Below are positions 24,176 to 32,331 of a stretch of DNA of 64,000 nucleotides, one piece after another. The DNA comes from Sporobacter sp963663605. GTDB taxonomy: Bacteria; Bacillota; Clostridia; Oscillospirales; Oscillospiraceae. A program made the position numbers and the translations under genes. The number at the start of each line of letters is the position of its first letter. The first letter of the stretch is position 1. The notes under the pieces are model-generated. The model worked only from the letters and a program-made list of their open reading frames with translations. It did no database searches and was not told the DNA's origin. The DNA is taken from assembly GCA_963663605.2 (NCBI GenBank), contig CAXXVF010000001.1, forward strand, positions 62,001-126,000, written 5' to 3'.

Positions 24176-25231
24176 GTGGCAATTCAGCAATCAATATGGA
24201 CTCTCGACGGCAAGAGACTAGATCCCGCAAGCCTGACCACAGAAAAAGAGCTGGAAGACCTTCTGTGCAGTAATATCGCAATACTAAATCCTGACTGGTT
24301 AATCATTGGTAGACAAGTCGCCGTTGAAGGTGGTTACATTGACATTCTGTGCATTGATCGTGGCGGGGCGTTGATTATAGTCGAACTTAAAAAAGAGCTG
24401 ACTCCGCGCGAAGTGGCGGCTCAGACGATTGACTATGCTTCATGTGTTTCAAAGTGGTATATAGAAGATGTCGCTCAAGCATATTTAAAGTATGCTCATG
24501 CTTCCGGTTCAATTAACGAAGCATTCAGGAATAAATTTGGCTTACAGCTTGATGAAGATATAGTAAACAGCAGCAGCGTCAGTATTGTTATCGTTGCATC
24601 AAAAATGGATAAAAGCACGGAACGTATTATCACTTATCTTAATGAGAATTATGGCGTTCCGATCAACATTTTGTTTTTCTCAGTTTTCAACCATAAAGAT
24701 GATAAATTATTAAGTCGAGCTTGGCTTATAGATGAGACTGAACCGGTACTGAATAAAGCAGCCAAAGTTGACTGGAACGGTGAGTATTATATTTCTTTTG
24801 GGGCTGATCAAAACCGGAGCTGGAATGACGCCCGTCAATATGGTTTTGTTTCGGCCGGCGGAGGGGTATGGTACACAAAAACGTTGTCTATCCTGAGTCC
24901 TGGAGATAGGATATGGGTTAATATTCCGCAAACCGGGTATGTTGGTGTGGGCGAGGTAATAGATACGGCCACAAAAGCGGTAGATGCCAAATTCATTGTT
25001 GATGGTCAGGAAAAAGCTTTTTTTGATTTAGACCTACAAGCGGATTACTATAAAGCCGAAAATGATGAAAACGCTGAATTTATTATTAAGGTAAATTGGA
25101 TAAAAACAGTTGACACAAAAAAGGCAATAAAAGAAGCAGGATTCTTTGGCAATCAAAATACGGCATGCAGGCCAGCAAATGATAAATGGATTTTTACGAT
25201 CGAGCGGCTGAAAAAGGCTTGGGGGATTTAG
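24176..25231 (+). CDS. NucS/DUF91-like PD-(D/E)XK nuclease fused to a PUA/EVE-like domain
   Basis: 351 aa, GTG start after GGGGGAT, with a TATAAT at 24150-24155 upstream. The N-terminal domain (1-125) has GGYIDILCID (Asp56) and VELKK (Glu70, Lys72), the PD-(D/E)XK core in the form seen in NucS/DUF91 nucleases, followed by AAQTIDYAS. The C-terminal domain (~200-310) has SPGDRIWVNIP...GYVGVGEV, the G-D...G-x-G-x-V pattern of PUA/EVE-type readers of modified bases. This suggests a modification-dependent (type IV-like) nuclease, an inference. Stands alone, between the hsdS relic and the HEPN gene. Confidence 0.65.
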   Translation: MAIQQSIWTLDGKRLDPASLTTEKELEDLLCSNIAILNPDWLIIGRQVAVEGGYIDILCIDRGGALIIVELKKELTPREVAAQTIDYASCVSKWYIEDVAQAYLKYAHASGSINEAFRNKFGLQLDEDIVNSSSVSIVIVASKMDKSTERIITYLNENYGVPINILFFSVFNHKDDKLLSRAWLIDETEPVLNKAAKVDWNGEYYISFGADQNRSWNDARQYGFVSAGGGVWYTKTLSILSPGDRIWVNIPQTGYVGVGEVIDTATKAVDAKFIVDGQEKAFFDLDLQADYYKAENDENAEFIIKVNWIKTVDTKKAIKEAGFFGNQNTACRPANDKWIFTIERLKKAWGI

Positions 25232-25277
25232 GGCCATGATTGAGTGTATTCAAAAATATTGATATGAGGTTCTTGCT

Positions 25278-25913
25278 ATGGATGATAAAAAACTTCATAG
25301 GATTCAAAACATATTCCAATGTTATCATTGTGGGAATAAGACTATAATGGATCAAGTAGGAGAATATAAAGAAGAATTCTCTAATGATGATATTTGTGGA
25401 TATACTGAATCTTGTATGTATTTGTGTCCTGTATGCAAATCTGTTACCTTTGTTGAGAGATATACTGATAATGATATGAACTGCTATGTGGATGAAAGAA
25501 TACTCTATCCAGTTATTTCGTTAGATAAATCTTATATACCTGTAAAAATAAAAAATGCATTCGAAGGCTCTTTGAAATCGAGATACACGGATGGTGCATT
25601 ATGTTTAATAGGTCTCAGAAGAACCTTGGAAATGATATGTAAGGATAAAGGAGCAACAGCAAAAAACCTTGAGGGAAAAATAAAGGAATTAGTATGTCAG
25701 AATATACTCCCGCCCACATTAGAGGAGGCATCAGGTTTTGCGCGACGATTTGGAAACTCTGCGGCACATGCTGATGATATAGAAATCTCTCCTTATCAAT
25801 TGGATATGATAATCGAGTTTATGGAATCTGTTATTGAATACATATATGTACTACCTCATAAAATGAGTAGATTGAAGAAATCAATTGAACTAGATAAGGA
25901 CAATAATTGCTAA
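25278..25913 (+). CDS. DUF4145 (HEPN-like) protein with N-terminal zinc ribbon
   Basis: 211 aa. A zinc ribbon with CYHC (about 15-18) and CPVC (about 50-53), then an all-helical DUF4145 domain with GLRRTLEMIC and the ARRFGNSAAH signature (about 154-163), which carries the R...H motif of the HEPN superfamily. Many HEPN proteins are RNases of defence or toxin-antitoxin systems. GAGG precedes the ATG. It lies 35 bp before the RES-domain gene and is likely co-transcribed. Confidence 0.78.
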   Translation: MDDKKLHRIQNIFQCYHCGNKTIMDQVGEYKEEFSNDDICGYTESCMYLCPVCKSVTFVERYTDNDMNCYVDERILYPVISLDKSYIPVKIKNAFEGSLKSRYTDGALCLIGLRRTLEMICKDKGATAKNLEGKIKELVCQNILPPTLEEASGFARRFGNSAAHADDIEISPYQLDMIIEFMESVIEYIYVLPHKMSRLKKSIELDKDNNC

Positions 25914-25948
25914 ATTCGTAAATTAGATTAAATATATAGGTGAATTAA

Positions 25949-27115
25949 GTGGACACGACTGATAAGATATTATTTGAACTAACAAAATTTGAAAATCTCA
26001 ATCCAAAGTATTCAGACGAGTTGTTGTTAATAAGTAAAACAATAAGGAATAAAGTATGGAATACGAATAACCAAGAGATTTTGTATCGTGCTATATCAGT
26101 TATGAACAGTCTTTATATGTTTTTCCATATAGAAATAAATACTAATTCAATTTCGTTCTATATAAAGCAATTACAGAAGTTTTTCCCGTTTAATCATGAA
26201 TTTGAAGAACTAAGATATAAAGTTTTAATAATTTCAAACAGTAAACTTATTTCTCAACAATGGGTTGATATATATCGTACAGAAGAAGACTACAAAAGCT
26301 TTTATGAGATATTCGACGAGGTATATTGTAACTTTATTGACAAGAATCTTGATATATTTGCAGTTGATATCTCGGAACACGATATTTTGTGTAGAGCGTG
26401 TGAAGGTCAGCATCTTGGAAATCCTGATAGATTTGTGCCGAATTTGAAATATGTGCTGAATAATAATAGATGGAATCCGCCTGATAGAGCATTTTTATAT
26501 CTCTCATATGCACAAAATGAAAATGCCTGTGATTCAGATTTAACGTTAAGTGAGTTTACATGCTTAGCAGAACGTAGAGCGGAAATTGGTGAAATAAACT
26601 CAGTTTGTAGATTCATGATTACTGCACCAACTAGAGTAATTGACTTATCATTTAACGACATTACTTCTGATGGTATTAATAAGCCAATTGATAAGCAATA
26701 CAACATTTTAATGGATAAAATCAAACATGACTTTATAATACCTACGTTAAGTGATCCAACACTGCTTGAAGAATATAAGCGTAACCCAGATAAATTAAGG
26801 ACGGATATTGAAAAAGAAGTTGATAAGGATATGCAGCAAACAAGGCAGATTATTATGGTGTCTCTTGTCAAGCAATACCTAAAAATGATTTGTGACTGCA
26901 TCTATGTTCCTGTAGAAGAAAGTACGCTGCTTGAACCGTACAAGCCATTTCATCACCTAGCAAAGTACATTGAGGGGAAAGGGCTAAAGGGCATAATTTA
27001 TCCGAGTACCCGAACAAAAAAAGACAAAAATATCGACAGCAAAAATCTAGTGTTATTTGACCCGTTTGATGCGAAACCGCTTGAAAATTCCATAAAGATT
27101 GTTGCATTGCATTAA
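25949..27115 (+). CDS. RES-domain protein with HEPN/RES N-terminal domain
   Basis: 388 aa, GTG start. The N-terminal ~130 residues resemble the HEPN/RES N-terminal domain type; the RES domain spans about 145-360. It shows LCRACEG (~146-152), NNRWNPPDRAFLYLS (~171-185) and TCLAERRAE (~202-210), matching the R-E-S pattern of RES toxins, which degrade NAD+ or ADP-ribosylate (known for MbcT and ParT). No Xre/MbcA-type antitoxin gene is adjacent; the HEPN DUF4145 gene upstream may be the partner. Last gene of the island, 164 bp from attR. Confidence 0.72.
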   Translation: MDTTDKILFELTKFENLNPKYSDELLLISKTIRNKVWNTNNQEILYRAISVMNSLYMFFHIEINTNSISFYIKQLQKFFPFNHEFEELRYKVLIISNSKLISQQWVDIYRTEEDYKSFYEIFDEVYCNFIDKNLDIFAVDISEHDILCRACEGQHLGNPDRFVPNLKYVLNNNRWNPPDRAFLYLSYAQNENACDSDLTLSEFTCLAERRAEIGEINSVCRFMITAPTRVIDLSFNDITSDGINKPIDKQYNILMDKIKHDFIIPTLSDPTLLEEYKRNPDKLRTDIEKEVDKDMQQTRQIIMVSLVKQYLKMICDCIYVPVEESTLLEPYKPFHHLAKYIEGKGLKGIIYPSTRTKKDKNIDSKNLVLFDPFDAKPLENSIKIVALH

Positions 27116-27142
27116 TCAAATTTGGTAGGGTAAAAGATATAT

Positions 27143-27166
27143 TTCGGTCACTTTTTGGACACCGAA
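27143..27166 (+). repeat. Candidate integrase arm-type site (right)
   Basis: 24-bp sequence matching 8234-8257 at 22 of 24 positions, ~115 bp inside attR. A half-related copy (CTTGGACAAAGAC) follows at about 27238-27250. Confidence 0.55.
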
Positions 27167-27279
27167 GCCACACATAGTTACTAAGAACTAGCGAAAGCCA
27201 GAAAAAAGGAAAGGCGAAAAATCTAGTAATAGCAATACTTGGACAAAGACAGAGAAAGTCGGTATAAGTCAAAAGAGTG

Positions 27280-27332
27280 CTTGGTAAGGATGAGGTCGGC
27301 AGTTCGAGCCTGCCTAGCAGCTCCAGAAAAAA
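27280..27332 (+). repeat. attR: 53-bp direct repeat, right end of island
   Basis: Exact copy of 8110-8162, comprising the tRNA-Thr 3' half. The sequence 5' of it does not complete a tRNA, so it is the non-functional half left by integration. Confidence 0.93.
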
Positions 27333-27335
27333 ACA

Positions 27336-27363
27336 CCCGATGCTGAAGCATCGGGCGTTTTTT
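27336..27363. terminator. Original tRNA-Thr terminator, now beyond attR
   Basis: 8-bp perfect stem (27336-27343 with 27348-27355), TGAA loop and six Ts. It was presumably the native terminator of the tRNA operon before insertion, and it can also serve the cupin gene on the other strand. Confidence 0.75.
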
Positions 27364-27412
27364 AGGCATGGCATATACTTTAGTGAATTTTGTAAGCGCA
27401 GATATGCATCCA

Positions 27413-27745
27413 TTACGCTTTTTTGTTTTGAGTGGCTCCGGGCGCCGGCGCCTTGACGACGATCAGCTCCAGAACCTCCGGATGTTTATTCCGGACGTTC
27501 ATTTTTATATTGACAGGGATTTTGAGCAAATCGCCCTTTTTGTATAAATGGTCGTCCTGAGCGTCCAGTGCCAGAAACAGGGTACCTCGCAAGACCGTCA
27601 TATATACATTGGAGTTTGAGTAATGCTCCGGCATGCCTTCACCGTTGTTGAAGACCATGTGAACATAATGGACGTTTTCATCCATTATGACTTTTTCAAC
27701 CGCTTTATCATCTGTGACGGAGAGTTTAAATAGTTGTTCAATCAT
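27413..27745 (-). CDS. Small cupin-domain protein
   Basis: 110 aa single-cupin beta-barrel: an H-x-V-H-M-V-F-N-N-G-E-G-M-P-E-H-Y pattern (about 27-43) and a later G-D-L-L-K-I-P-V-N motif (about 71-79). The first motif lacks one of the usual two metal histidines (PEHYSNS), so metal binding may be altered. Ideal AAGGAGG before the ATG. Downstream of the polyferredoxin gene in the same direction (112 bp gap), so possibly in the same Crp/Fnr-controlled unit. Confidence 0.78.
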   Translation of the reverse strand: MIEQLFKLSVTDDKAVEKVIMDENVHYVHMVFNNGEGMPEHYSNSNVYMTVLRGTLFLALDAQDDHLYKKGDLLKIPVNIKMNVRNKHPEVLELIVVKAPAPGATQNKKA

Positions 27746-27857
27746 AGCGACAACCTCCTTAATTGCAGTTCAAGCATACCCGATGCTTAAAATTAAGTAT
27801 GTCGTTTTTACAACAACCGCGTCTTTCCCTGCGCAGGGTACGGTCTTTTTTCCGAAA

Positions 27858-28484
27858 CTATTTACTTTTGTACTTAATTGCGGATACCGGACAGACATCC
27901 GCGCAATTTGTGCATAGAAAGCACAGCGGGGGCGAAATTGCCGCTTTTTTGTTTTCAGCACCGACGCGAATTGCTTCCGACGGACATACGCTTTCGCATT
28001 TTTTACATCCGATACAGGCCGCCGTATCAACTTTTTTTGATAAAATGAACGCCCGGCCGAATATTTTCTGTGCGCCGCCAAACGGACAGATGAAGTTATG
28101 GAAAACGGCCTGTTTATAAAACAGGGTTACGAGAACGGAAGCCAGAAGCCAAAACGGCAATATCGGCAGATTCACACCAAAGACTTTTTTTGCGATCAAT
28201 GTGACCGCGATGCTTATGGCCAAGAATACCCACGGGAAAATACCACCTCTGAGCCATTTGGAAACGGATGTCCTTTGGAGCTTCAGTTTTTTTGAAACAG
28301 ATTCAATGGGGCCCATAAGCGTATTCATCGGGCAGGCGTATCCGCAGTATAGTCTTCCAAAAAATATTGCGGCAATCAGGCTGGCCGCAAAAAAAGCAAG
28401 CCACAAAAACATTTTGCCGAGCAGGAGCACAGAGACAAATAAGGCGAAAAACAGGATCCTTATTATTACAGAAGCTATTTTCAT
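27858..28484 (-). CDS. NapH-like membrane polyferredoxin
   Basis: 208 aa. Membrane segments at about 5-22, 26-45, 85-105 and 108-125, two membrane-side CxxxCP motifs (CGYACP ~47-52, FICPFG ~134-139) and two C-terminal 4Fe-4S clusters (CIGCKKCESVCP ~157-168, CFLCTNCADVCP ~187-198). This is the layout of NapH/NosR/CcoG-type quinol-to-periplasm or flavodoxin-linked electron-transfer proteins. Likely feeds or drains electrons at the membrane for one of the nearby reductases. Divergent from the Crp/Fnr gene. Confidence 0.85.
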   Translation of the reverse strand: MKIASVIIRILFFALFVSVLLLGKMFLWLAFFAASLIAAIFFGRLYCGYACPMNTLMGPIESVSKKLKLQRTSVSKWLRGGIFPWVFLAISIAVTLIAKKVFGVNLPILPFWLLASVLVTLFYKQAVFHNFICPFGGAQKIFGRAFILSKKVDTAACIGCKKCESVCPSEAIRVGAENKKAAISPPLCFLCTNCADVCPVSAIKYKSK

Positions 28485-28505
28485 TTTTTTGCACCCCGTT
28501 TATCA

Positions 28506-28534
28506 TTGATATACTGTTATTATAAGGGTATACT
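28506..28534 (+). promoter_or_regulatory. Promoter of the Crp/Fnr-family regulator gene
   Basis: TTGATA (28506-28511), 17-nt spacer, TATACT (28529-28534); predicted start about 28541. The palindrome at 28547-28560 would lie at about +7 to +20, a repressing position. Confidence 0.6.
28519..28524 (-). promoter_or_regulatory. -10 box of the divergent polyferredoxin promoter
   Basis: TATAAT on the minus strand with no good -35 box. The predicted start is about 28512, which puts the Crp/Fnr-type palindrome centre at -41.5, the class II activator position. Confidence 0.5.
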
Positions 28535-28546
28535 GACAGAAAAAGC

Positions 28547-28560
28547 GTTACCGAGGTAAC
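28547..28560. promoter_or_regulatory. Crp/Fnr-type operator palindrome
   Basis: GTTAC-N4-GTAAC, a perfect 5-4-5 palindrome (extended to GTTACC GA GGTAAC) with the spacing used by Crp/Fnr dimers. It sits between the divergent polyferredoxin and regulator genes. Confidence 0.65.
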
Positions 28561-28575
28561 ACGTTGGGGGATTTT

Positions 28576-29232
28576 ATGACCGCCGAACGAGCTGGTATTT
28601 ATAACTCGAGATTTATGAAGACTTTGGGTAATGAACAGATCGACGCTTATTTGAAAAACGGGCTTTTTAAAGTTTCATATTACAAAAGAAACGCCGTTCT
28701 TCATTTGCAAAGCGAAGTGTGTGAAAAATTAGAGCTGATCCTTTGGGGCAGCGTCGCGGTTGAGCGTATAGACGAATCCGGCGGACTGCTGAACGTTACG
28801 GAGTTCCTCCGCGACGACTTGATCGGCGGCAATCTCATTTTTTCAAAGAAGGCGCTTTATCCTATGACGATCACCGTCAAGCAGGACAGCGCCATCCTTG
28901 AGATTTCAAAAGACACCATGTTCAAACTGCTCAGCAGCTATCCTGATTTTTTGCGTGTCTATCTGGAGTACGCATCCGATAACGCCAATATTTTGGCCGT
29001 CAAAATCAGCCACTATATCAAAAGGCCTTTGCGTGAAAGCATAATAACCTTTTTAAATCATGAGCGCATAAAACAAAGGTCCAATCACATTGTATTGAAT
29101 ATGACAAAAAAAGCGCTGGCCGAAAAAATCGGTGTTCAGAGGACGTCGCTTTCAAGAGAGCTGCTGAAAATGAAGCGCGACGGTCTTGTTTTATATGACG
29201 AGGTATCGATAACCCTGCTTAAAATTGGCTGA
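28576..29232 (+). CDS. Crp/Fnr-family transcriptional regulator
   Basis: 218 aa. Cyclic-nucleotide-binding-type beta-barrel (about 10-115), long dimer helix (~120-150) and a winged HTH with KKALAEKIGVQRTSLSRELLKMKRDGLV (~175-202). No N-terminal Cys cluster as in FNR, so it is probably not an oxygen-labile 4Fe-4S sensor; the ligand is unknown. GGGGGAT precedes the ATG at 28576. Divergent from the membrane polyferredoxin and cupin genes, which it probably activates. Confidence 0.88.
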   Translation: MTAERAGIYNSRFMKTLGNEQIDAYLKNGLFKVSYYKRNAVLHLQSEVCEKLELILWGSVAVERIDESGGLLNVTEFLRDDLIGGNLIFSKKALYPMTITVKQDSAILEISKDTMFKLLSSYPDFLRVYLEYASDNANILAVKISHYIKRPLRESIITFLNHERIKQRSNHIVLNMTKKALAEKIGVQRTSLSRELLKMKRDGLVLYDEVSITLLKIG

Positions 29233-29349
29233 ATAAAAAGGTTTCCGTAACTATAAACAGCCAGCAGCTGCGTGTTTTTATTATATCCGGCCCGGAGGCG
29301 TGTTTTCAGGCCTATAAAAAAACGCTTGAACAACTGGGGCTTTACAGTT
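29228..29349 (+). other. Short open frame without start codon, possible gene relic
   Basis: In the 200-bp gap after the Crp/Fnr gene, an open frame reads LNKKVSVTINSQQLRVF...ending KKTLEQLGLYS and stop, with protein-like composition but no ATG/GTG/TTG start. It may be the 3' remnant of a lost gene. Nothing else is seen up to 29430. Confidence 0.25.
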
Positions 29350-29430
29350 AAACTGAAAACAGCTTGTTAATCCGTTTTGCGGCTTTAATACAAGGTTTGT
29401 GTCCGCTATGGACAGTCAGAGGTGTATAGT

Positions 29431-29943
29431 ATGCATATTTTCTTAACAGGCGAGATCCAGATCGGTAAAAGTACCGTCATACAAAAAGCCCTGCCCCTTA
29501 TAAGTCTGCCGTATGGAGGCTTCCGGACATATTTCGGGCCGGACAGGCATGCGAGCGCGCATTGTCTTTATATAAACGACGCGGCGCGGCCGATGGTTTT
29601 CGAGGAGGAAAACATCGTTGCGCGTTTTAAGGCGGGCACACCGACCGAAGCATACGCCGAGAAGTTCGATACGCTTGGCGTCGGATACATAAACGAGGCG
29701 TCGGAGAGCGCGGAGCTGATCGTTATGGACGAGTGCGGCGGTCTGGAACGGAACGCGCTTCGGTTTGGGCGATGTATACTGGATGCGCTTGACGGGGACA
29801 TCCCGATTTTGGGTGTCGTCAAACTGTCGGCCTCCGGCTGGGTGGACGGCATTCGAAACCATCCGAAGGTGAAGCTTATAACAGTCGACGCGTCAAACAG
29901 GGACGAGCTGCCGGCGGAGATTGCATGGATGCTTGCCGAATAG
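29431..29943 (+). CDS. THEP1-family nucleoside-triphosphatase
   Basis: 170 aa. P-loop GEIQIGKST (about 7-15), an LIVMDECG Walker B-type strand (~91-98) and ILGVVKLSASG (~122-132), as in the NTPase_1/THEP1 (COG1618) family, small NTPases of unclear role. GAGGTG precedes the ATG at 29431. Comes right before the flavin oxidoreductase gene but is separated by a strong terminator, so it is its own unit. Confidence 0.78.
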   Translation: MHIFLTGEIQIGKSTVIQKALPLISLPYGGFRTYFGPDRHASAHCLYINDAARPMVFEEENIVARFKAGTPTEAYAEKFDTLGVGYINEASESAELIVMDECGGLERNALRFGRCILDALDGDIPILGVVKLSASGWVDGIRNHPKVKLITVDASNRDELPAEIAWMLAE

Positions 29944-30058
29944 TTTATTTTCAGGACAGGTTTGCCGTGCAAACCGTACGGTGCTTTGTAAGGCGGCGAA
30001 AAATACAGGTATATGTAACACTGCACAAAAAACATGTGTAAAATTCTAAAAAGCAGGA

Positions 30059-30096
30059 AGCGCCGTGCCCGCTTATTCCGGGCAGGCGCTGTTTTT
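30059..30096 (+). terminator. Intrinsic terminator after the THEP1-like gene
   Basis: 12-bp stem with one bulge (30059-30071 with 30079-30090) and a GTTTTT tail. Confidence 0.75.
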
Positions 30097-30193
30097 AACT
30101 GTTATAATAGTTAATGGCATTGATTTTTCGATTCCAGTGAGAACATACGTTAATTGAAGGAGGGCGGAACGCGCAGGCGTTTCGGATAAGAGT

Positions 30194-32185
30194 ATGAATA
30201 AGCTGAAGTACAAGCATCTGTTTGAACCGATTACATTGGGAAAAACAGTTTTCCGCAACAGGATATTCGCGACCCCGACGGGGTTCCAGAACGGCGACCA
30301 TTTGTGTCTGCCAAGCAAGGAACTAATCGCTTATTATGAGCTTAAAGCGCTCGGCGGCGCGGCATCCGTAACGATGGGCGACTGCCTTGTCGACAGTATA
30401 AACGGCCGGGTGACAAAAGTGCAGTACCCGCTGGACGACCATGACCAAAAAGGGCCGCTTGGCGCGCTCTGCAAGGCGATTACACGGCACGGCGCGGTCG
30501 CGTCCCTCGAGCTGCAGCACGGCGGCATGTACGCGCGTACGAGCGGAGAGCAGCTGGGCTATCTCTGGGGGCCGTCCGGCACGATGCTGCCGTTTCGGCC
30601 CGGCGGCAGTCCGCAGGTCAAAACGGACGGCACATTTATTGAAGTCAAGGAAATGCCCGAGGAAATGATCGCGTACACGATCTCCCGGTTCGGCGACGCG
30701 GCGCTTTTTGCCAAGCAGCGCGGCTACGGCATGGTCATGGTGCACGGCGGACACGGCTGGCTCGTCTCCCAGTTCATCTCGGACCGGACGAATAAAAGGA
30801 CCGACCGATGGGGCGGCTCGCTGGAGAACCGTATGCGCCTTCCGCTGGCGATCATAGAGGATATCCGTAAGAAGTGCGGTAAGGATTTCCCGATAGAGTT
30901 CCGAATGAGCGGCTCGGAGTGCAACCCCGCCGGGTATGATTTAGACGAAGGCATCAAGATTGCCAAAGCGCTTGACGGGAAGGTGGACCTGCTGCACGTT
31001 TCTGCGGGCAACCACGAGATTTTCGATGTATTCTTCATCACGCACCCGTCCATGTTCCACGAAGACGGCTGCAACGTCAAATATGCCGCCGAGATCAAAA
31101 AACATGTCAAAACCCCCGTCGCCACCGTCGGCGCGCTGACCGACCCCGCCCAGATGGAGGAGATCATCGCCTCCGGTCAGGCCGACGTCGTCAATCTCGG
31201 ACGCCAGCTGCTGGCAGACCCCAACATGCCCGTCAAGGCGCGTACCGGCCGCGAGGACGAGATCAACCAGTGTCTGCGCTGTTACTCCTGTTTTGCGGAA
31301 TGCGACAAGTCCTGCCATTTCCTGTGCGCGATCAATCCGGTCATCGGCAACGAGTATGAGACGAAATTTGATATTCCGCCTAAAATCAAAAAGAAAGTGC
31401 TCGTTGCGGGCGGCGGCATCGCGGGTATGCAGGCGGCGCTGACTGCCGCAGGGCGCGGGCATGACGTCATCCTTTGTGAGAAGACGGATGAGCTGGGCGG
31501 GATCCTGCTATGCGAGGACAAAGTGCCTTTTAAAGAGAAACTGGCGAAATATATCGAAAAGCAAAAACGGATGATCGAACGCTCGGGTGTGGAAGTCCGG
31601 CTGGGTACGGAAGTCACGCCGGAGCTGGCGGAGGAGATCGCGCCGGACACGATCGTCGCCGCGATGGGCGCGCAGCCGATAAAACCGGCTCTTCCCGGCA
31701 TAGACGGCGCCAATGTATTCGGTGCGGTGGATATGTATAAGAACCCGGAGAAAGCCGGAGAGAAGGTCGTCATACTCGGCGGCGGACTTGTCGGTGTGGA
31801 GCTTGGCTTATTCCTCTCAATGAACGGCAGCAAGGTGACGATCCTTGAAATGCTGCCGGCCCTCAGTTACGGTGAAGCAGGTGTTCACGGGGCGCTTCTG
31901 GATATGAAGATTCCCGAATACGGGATAGATGTAGCGCTTGGTACGAAAGCGGTTGAGATTACGGACAAAGGCGTCGTCGGTGAAGACGGAGACGGCAGCA
32001 GGAAACTTTTTGAAGCGGATACCGTCGTTTACGCCGTGGGGTTGAAGCCTGCATGGGAAGCCGCGGACGCGCTGCGCGGCGCCGCTCAAGAATTCAGCCA
32101 GGTCGGCGACTGCCTCCTGCCGCGCAATATCCTTATGGCTAATCAGGAAGGTTACAACGCCGCCAAGGATATCGGACGCTTCTAA
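30194..32185 (+). CDS. Old Yellow Enzyme / 2-enoate reductase-like Fe-S flavoprotein
   Basis: 663 aa. N-terminal OYE (beta/alpha)8 barrel (1-345; FEPITLGKTVFRNRIF start, HGGHGWLVSQFIS around 183-195), a 4Fe-4S Cys cluster (CLRCYSCFAECDKSCHFLC, about 362-380) and a C-terminal FAD/NAD(P)H domain (390-663; LVAGGGIAGMQAAL and the second dinucleotide fold VVILGGGLVGVELG). This is the layout of 2,4-dienoyl-CoA reductases, 2-enoate reductases and the bile-acid reductases BaiCD/BaiH. It reduces an activated C=C bond with NAD(P)H; substrate unknown. The start has only a weak ribosome binding site; a strong GGAGGG lies 38 bp upstream. Confidence 0.9.
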   Translation: MNKLKYKHLFEPITLGKTVFRNRIFATPTGFQNGDHLCLPSKELIAYYELKALGGAASVTMGDCLVDSINGRVTKVQYPLDDHDQKGPLGALCKAITRHGAVASLELQHGGMYARTSGEQLGYLWGPSGTMLPFRPGGSPQVKTDGTFIEVKEMPEEMIAYTISRFGDAALFAKQRGYGMVMVHGGHGWLVSQFISDRTNKRTDRWGGSLENRMRLPLAIIEDIRKKCGKDFPIEFRMSGSECNPAGYDLDEGIKIAKALDGKVDLLHVSAGNHEIFDVFFITHPSMFHEDGCNVKYAAEIKKHVKTPVATVGALTDPAQMEEIIASGQADVVNLGRQLLADPNMPVKARTGREDEINQCLRCYSCFAECDKSCHFLCAINPVIGNEYETKFDIPPKIKKKVLVAGGGIAGMQAALTAAGRGHDVILCEKTDELGGILLCEDKVPFKEKLAKYIEKQKRMIERSGVEVRLGTEVTPELAEEIAPDTIVAAMGAQPIKPALPGIDGANVFGAVDMYKNPEKAGEKVVILGGGLVGVELGLFLSMNGSKVTILEMLPALSYGEAGVHGALLDMKIPEYGIDVALGTKAVEITDKGVVGEDGDGSRKLFEADTVVYAVGLKPAWEAADALRGAAQEFSQVGDCLLPRNILMANQEGYNAAKDIGRF

Positions 32186-32215
32186 TTAACGACGGCATGT
32201 TCTTCCTCCTAAGAC

Positions 32216-32244
32216 TTGACAGGAAGATTTCATTACCGTATTGT
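32216..32244 (+). promoter_or_regulatory. Promoter of the MBL hydrolase gene
   Basis: TTGACA (32216-32221), 17-nt spacer, TATTGT (32239-32244). Confidence 0.6.
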
Positions 32245-32250
32245 TATTTT

Positions 32251-32262
32251 AAGGATATCCTT
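32251..32262. promoter_or_regulatory. 12-bp perfect palindrome, possible operator
   Basis: AAGGATATCCTT lies at about +1 to +12 of the predicted transcript. A regulator site is possible; the binding protein is unknown. Confidence 0.35.
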
Positions 32263-32331
32263 TTATAATAGGGTAAGTTATAATAACGAGACTTAATACA
32301 ATTACATATTTAAACACGGGAGGATAAGAAC

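Noticed and set aside
27280..27332. Possible second tRNA-Thr gene
   Set aside because: Only the 3' half from the anticodon loop is present; the preceding sequence cannot form the acceptor and D arms. It is the attR copy.
27763..28119. Frames on the plus strand across the cupin/polyferredoxin genes
   Set aside because: They are antisense to two well-supported minus-strand genes and have no recognisable features.
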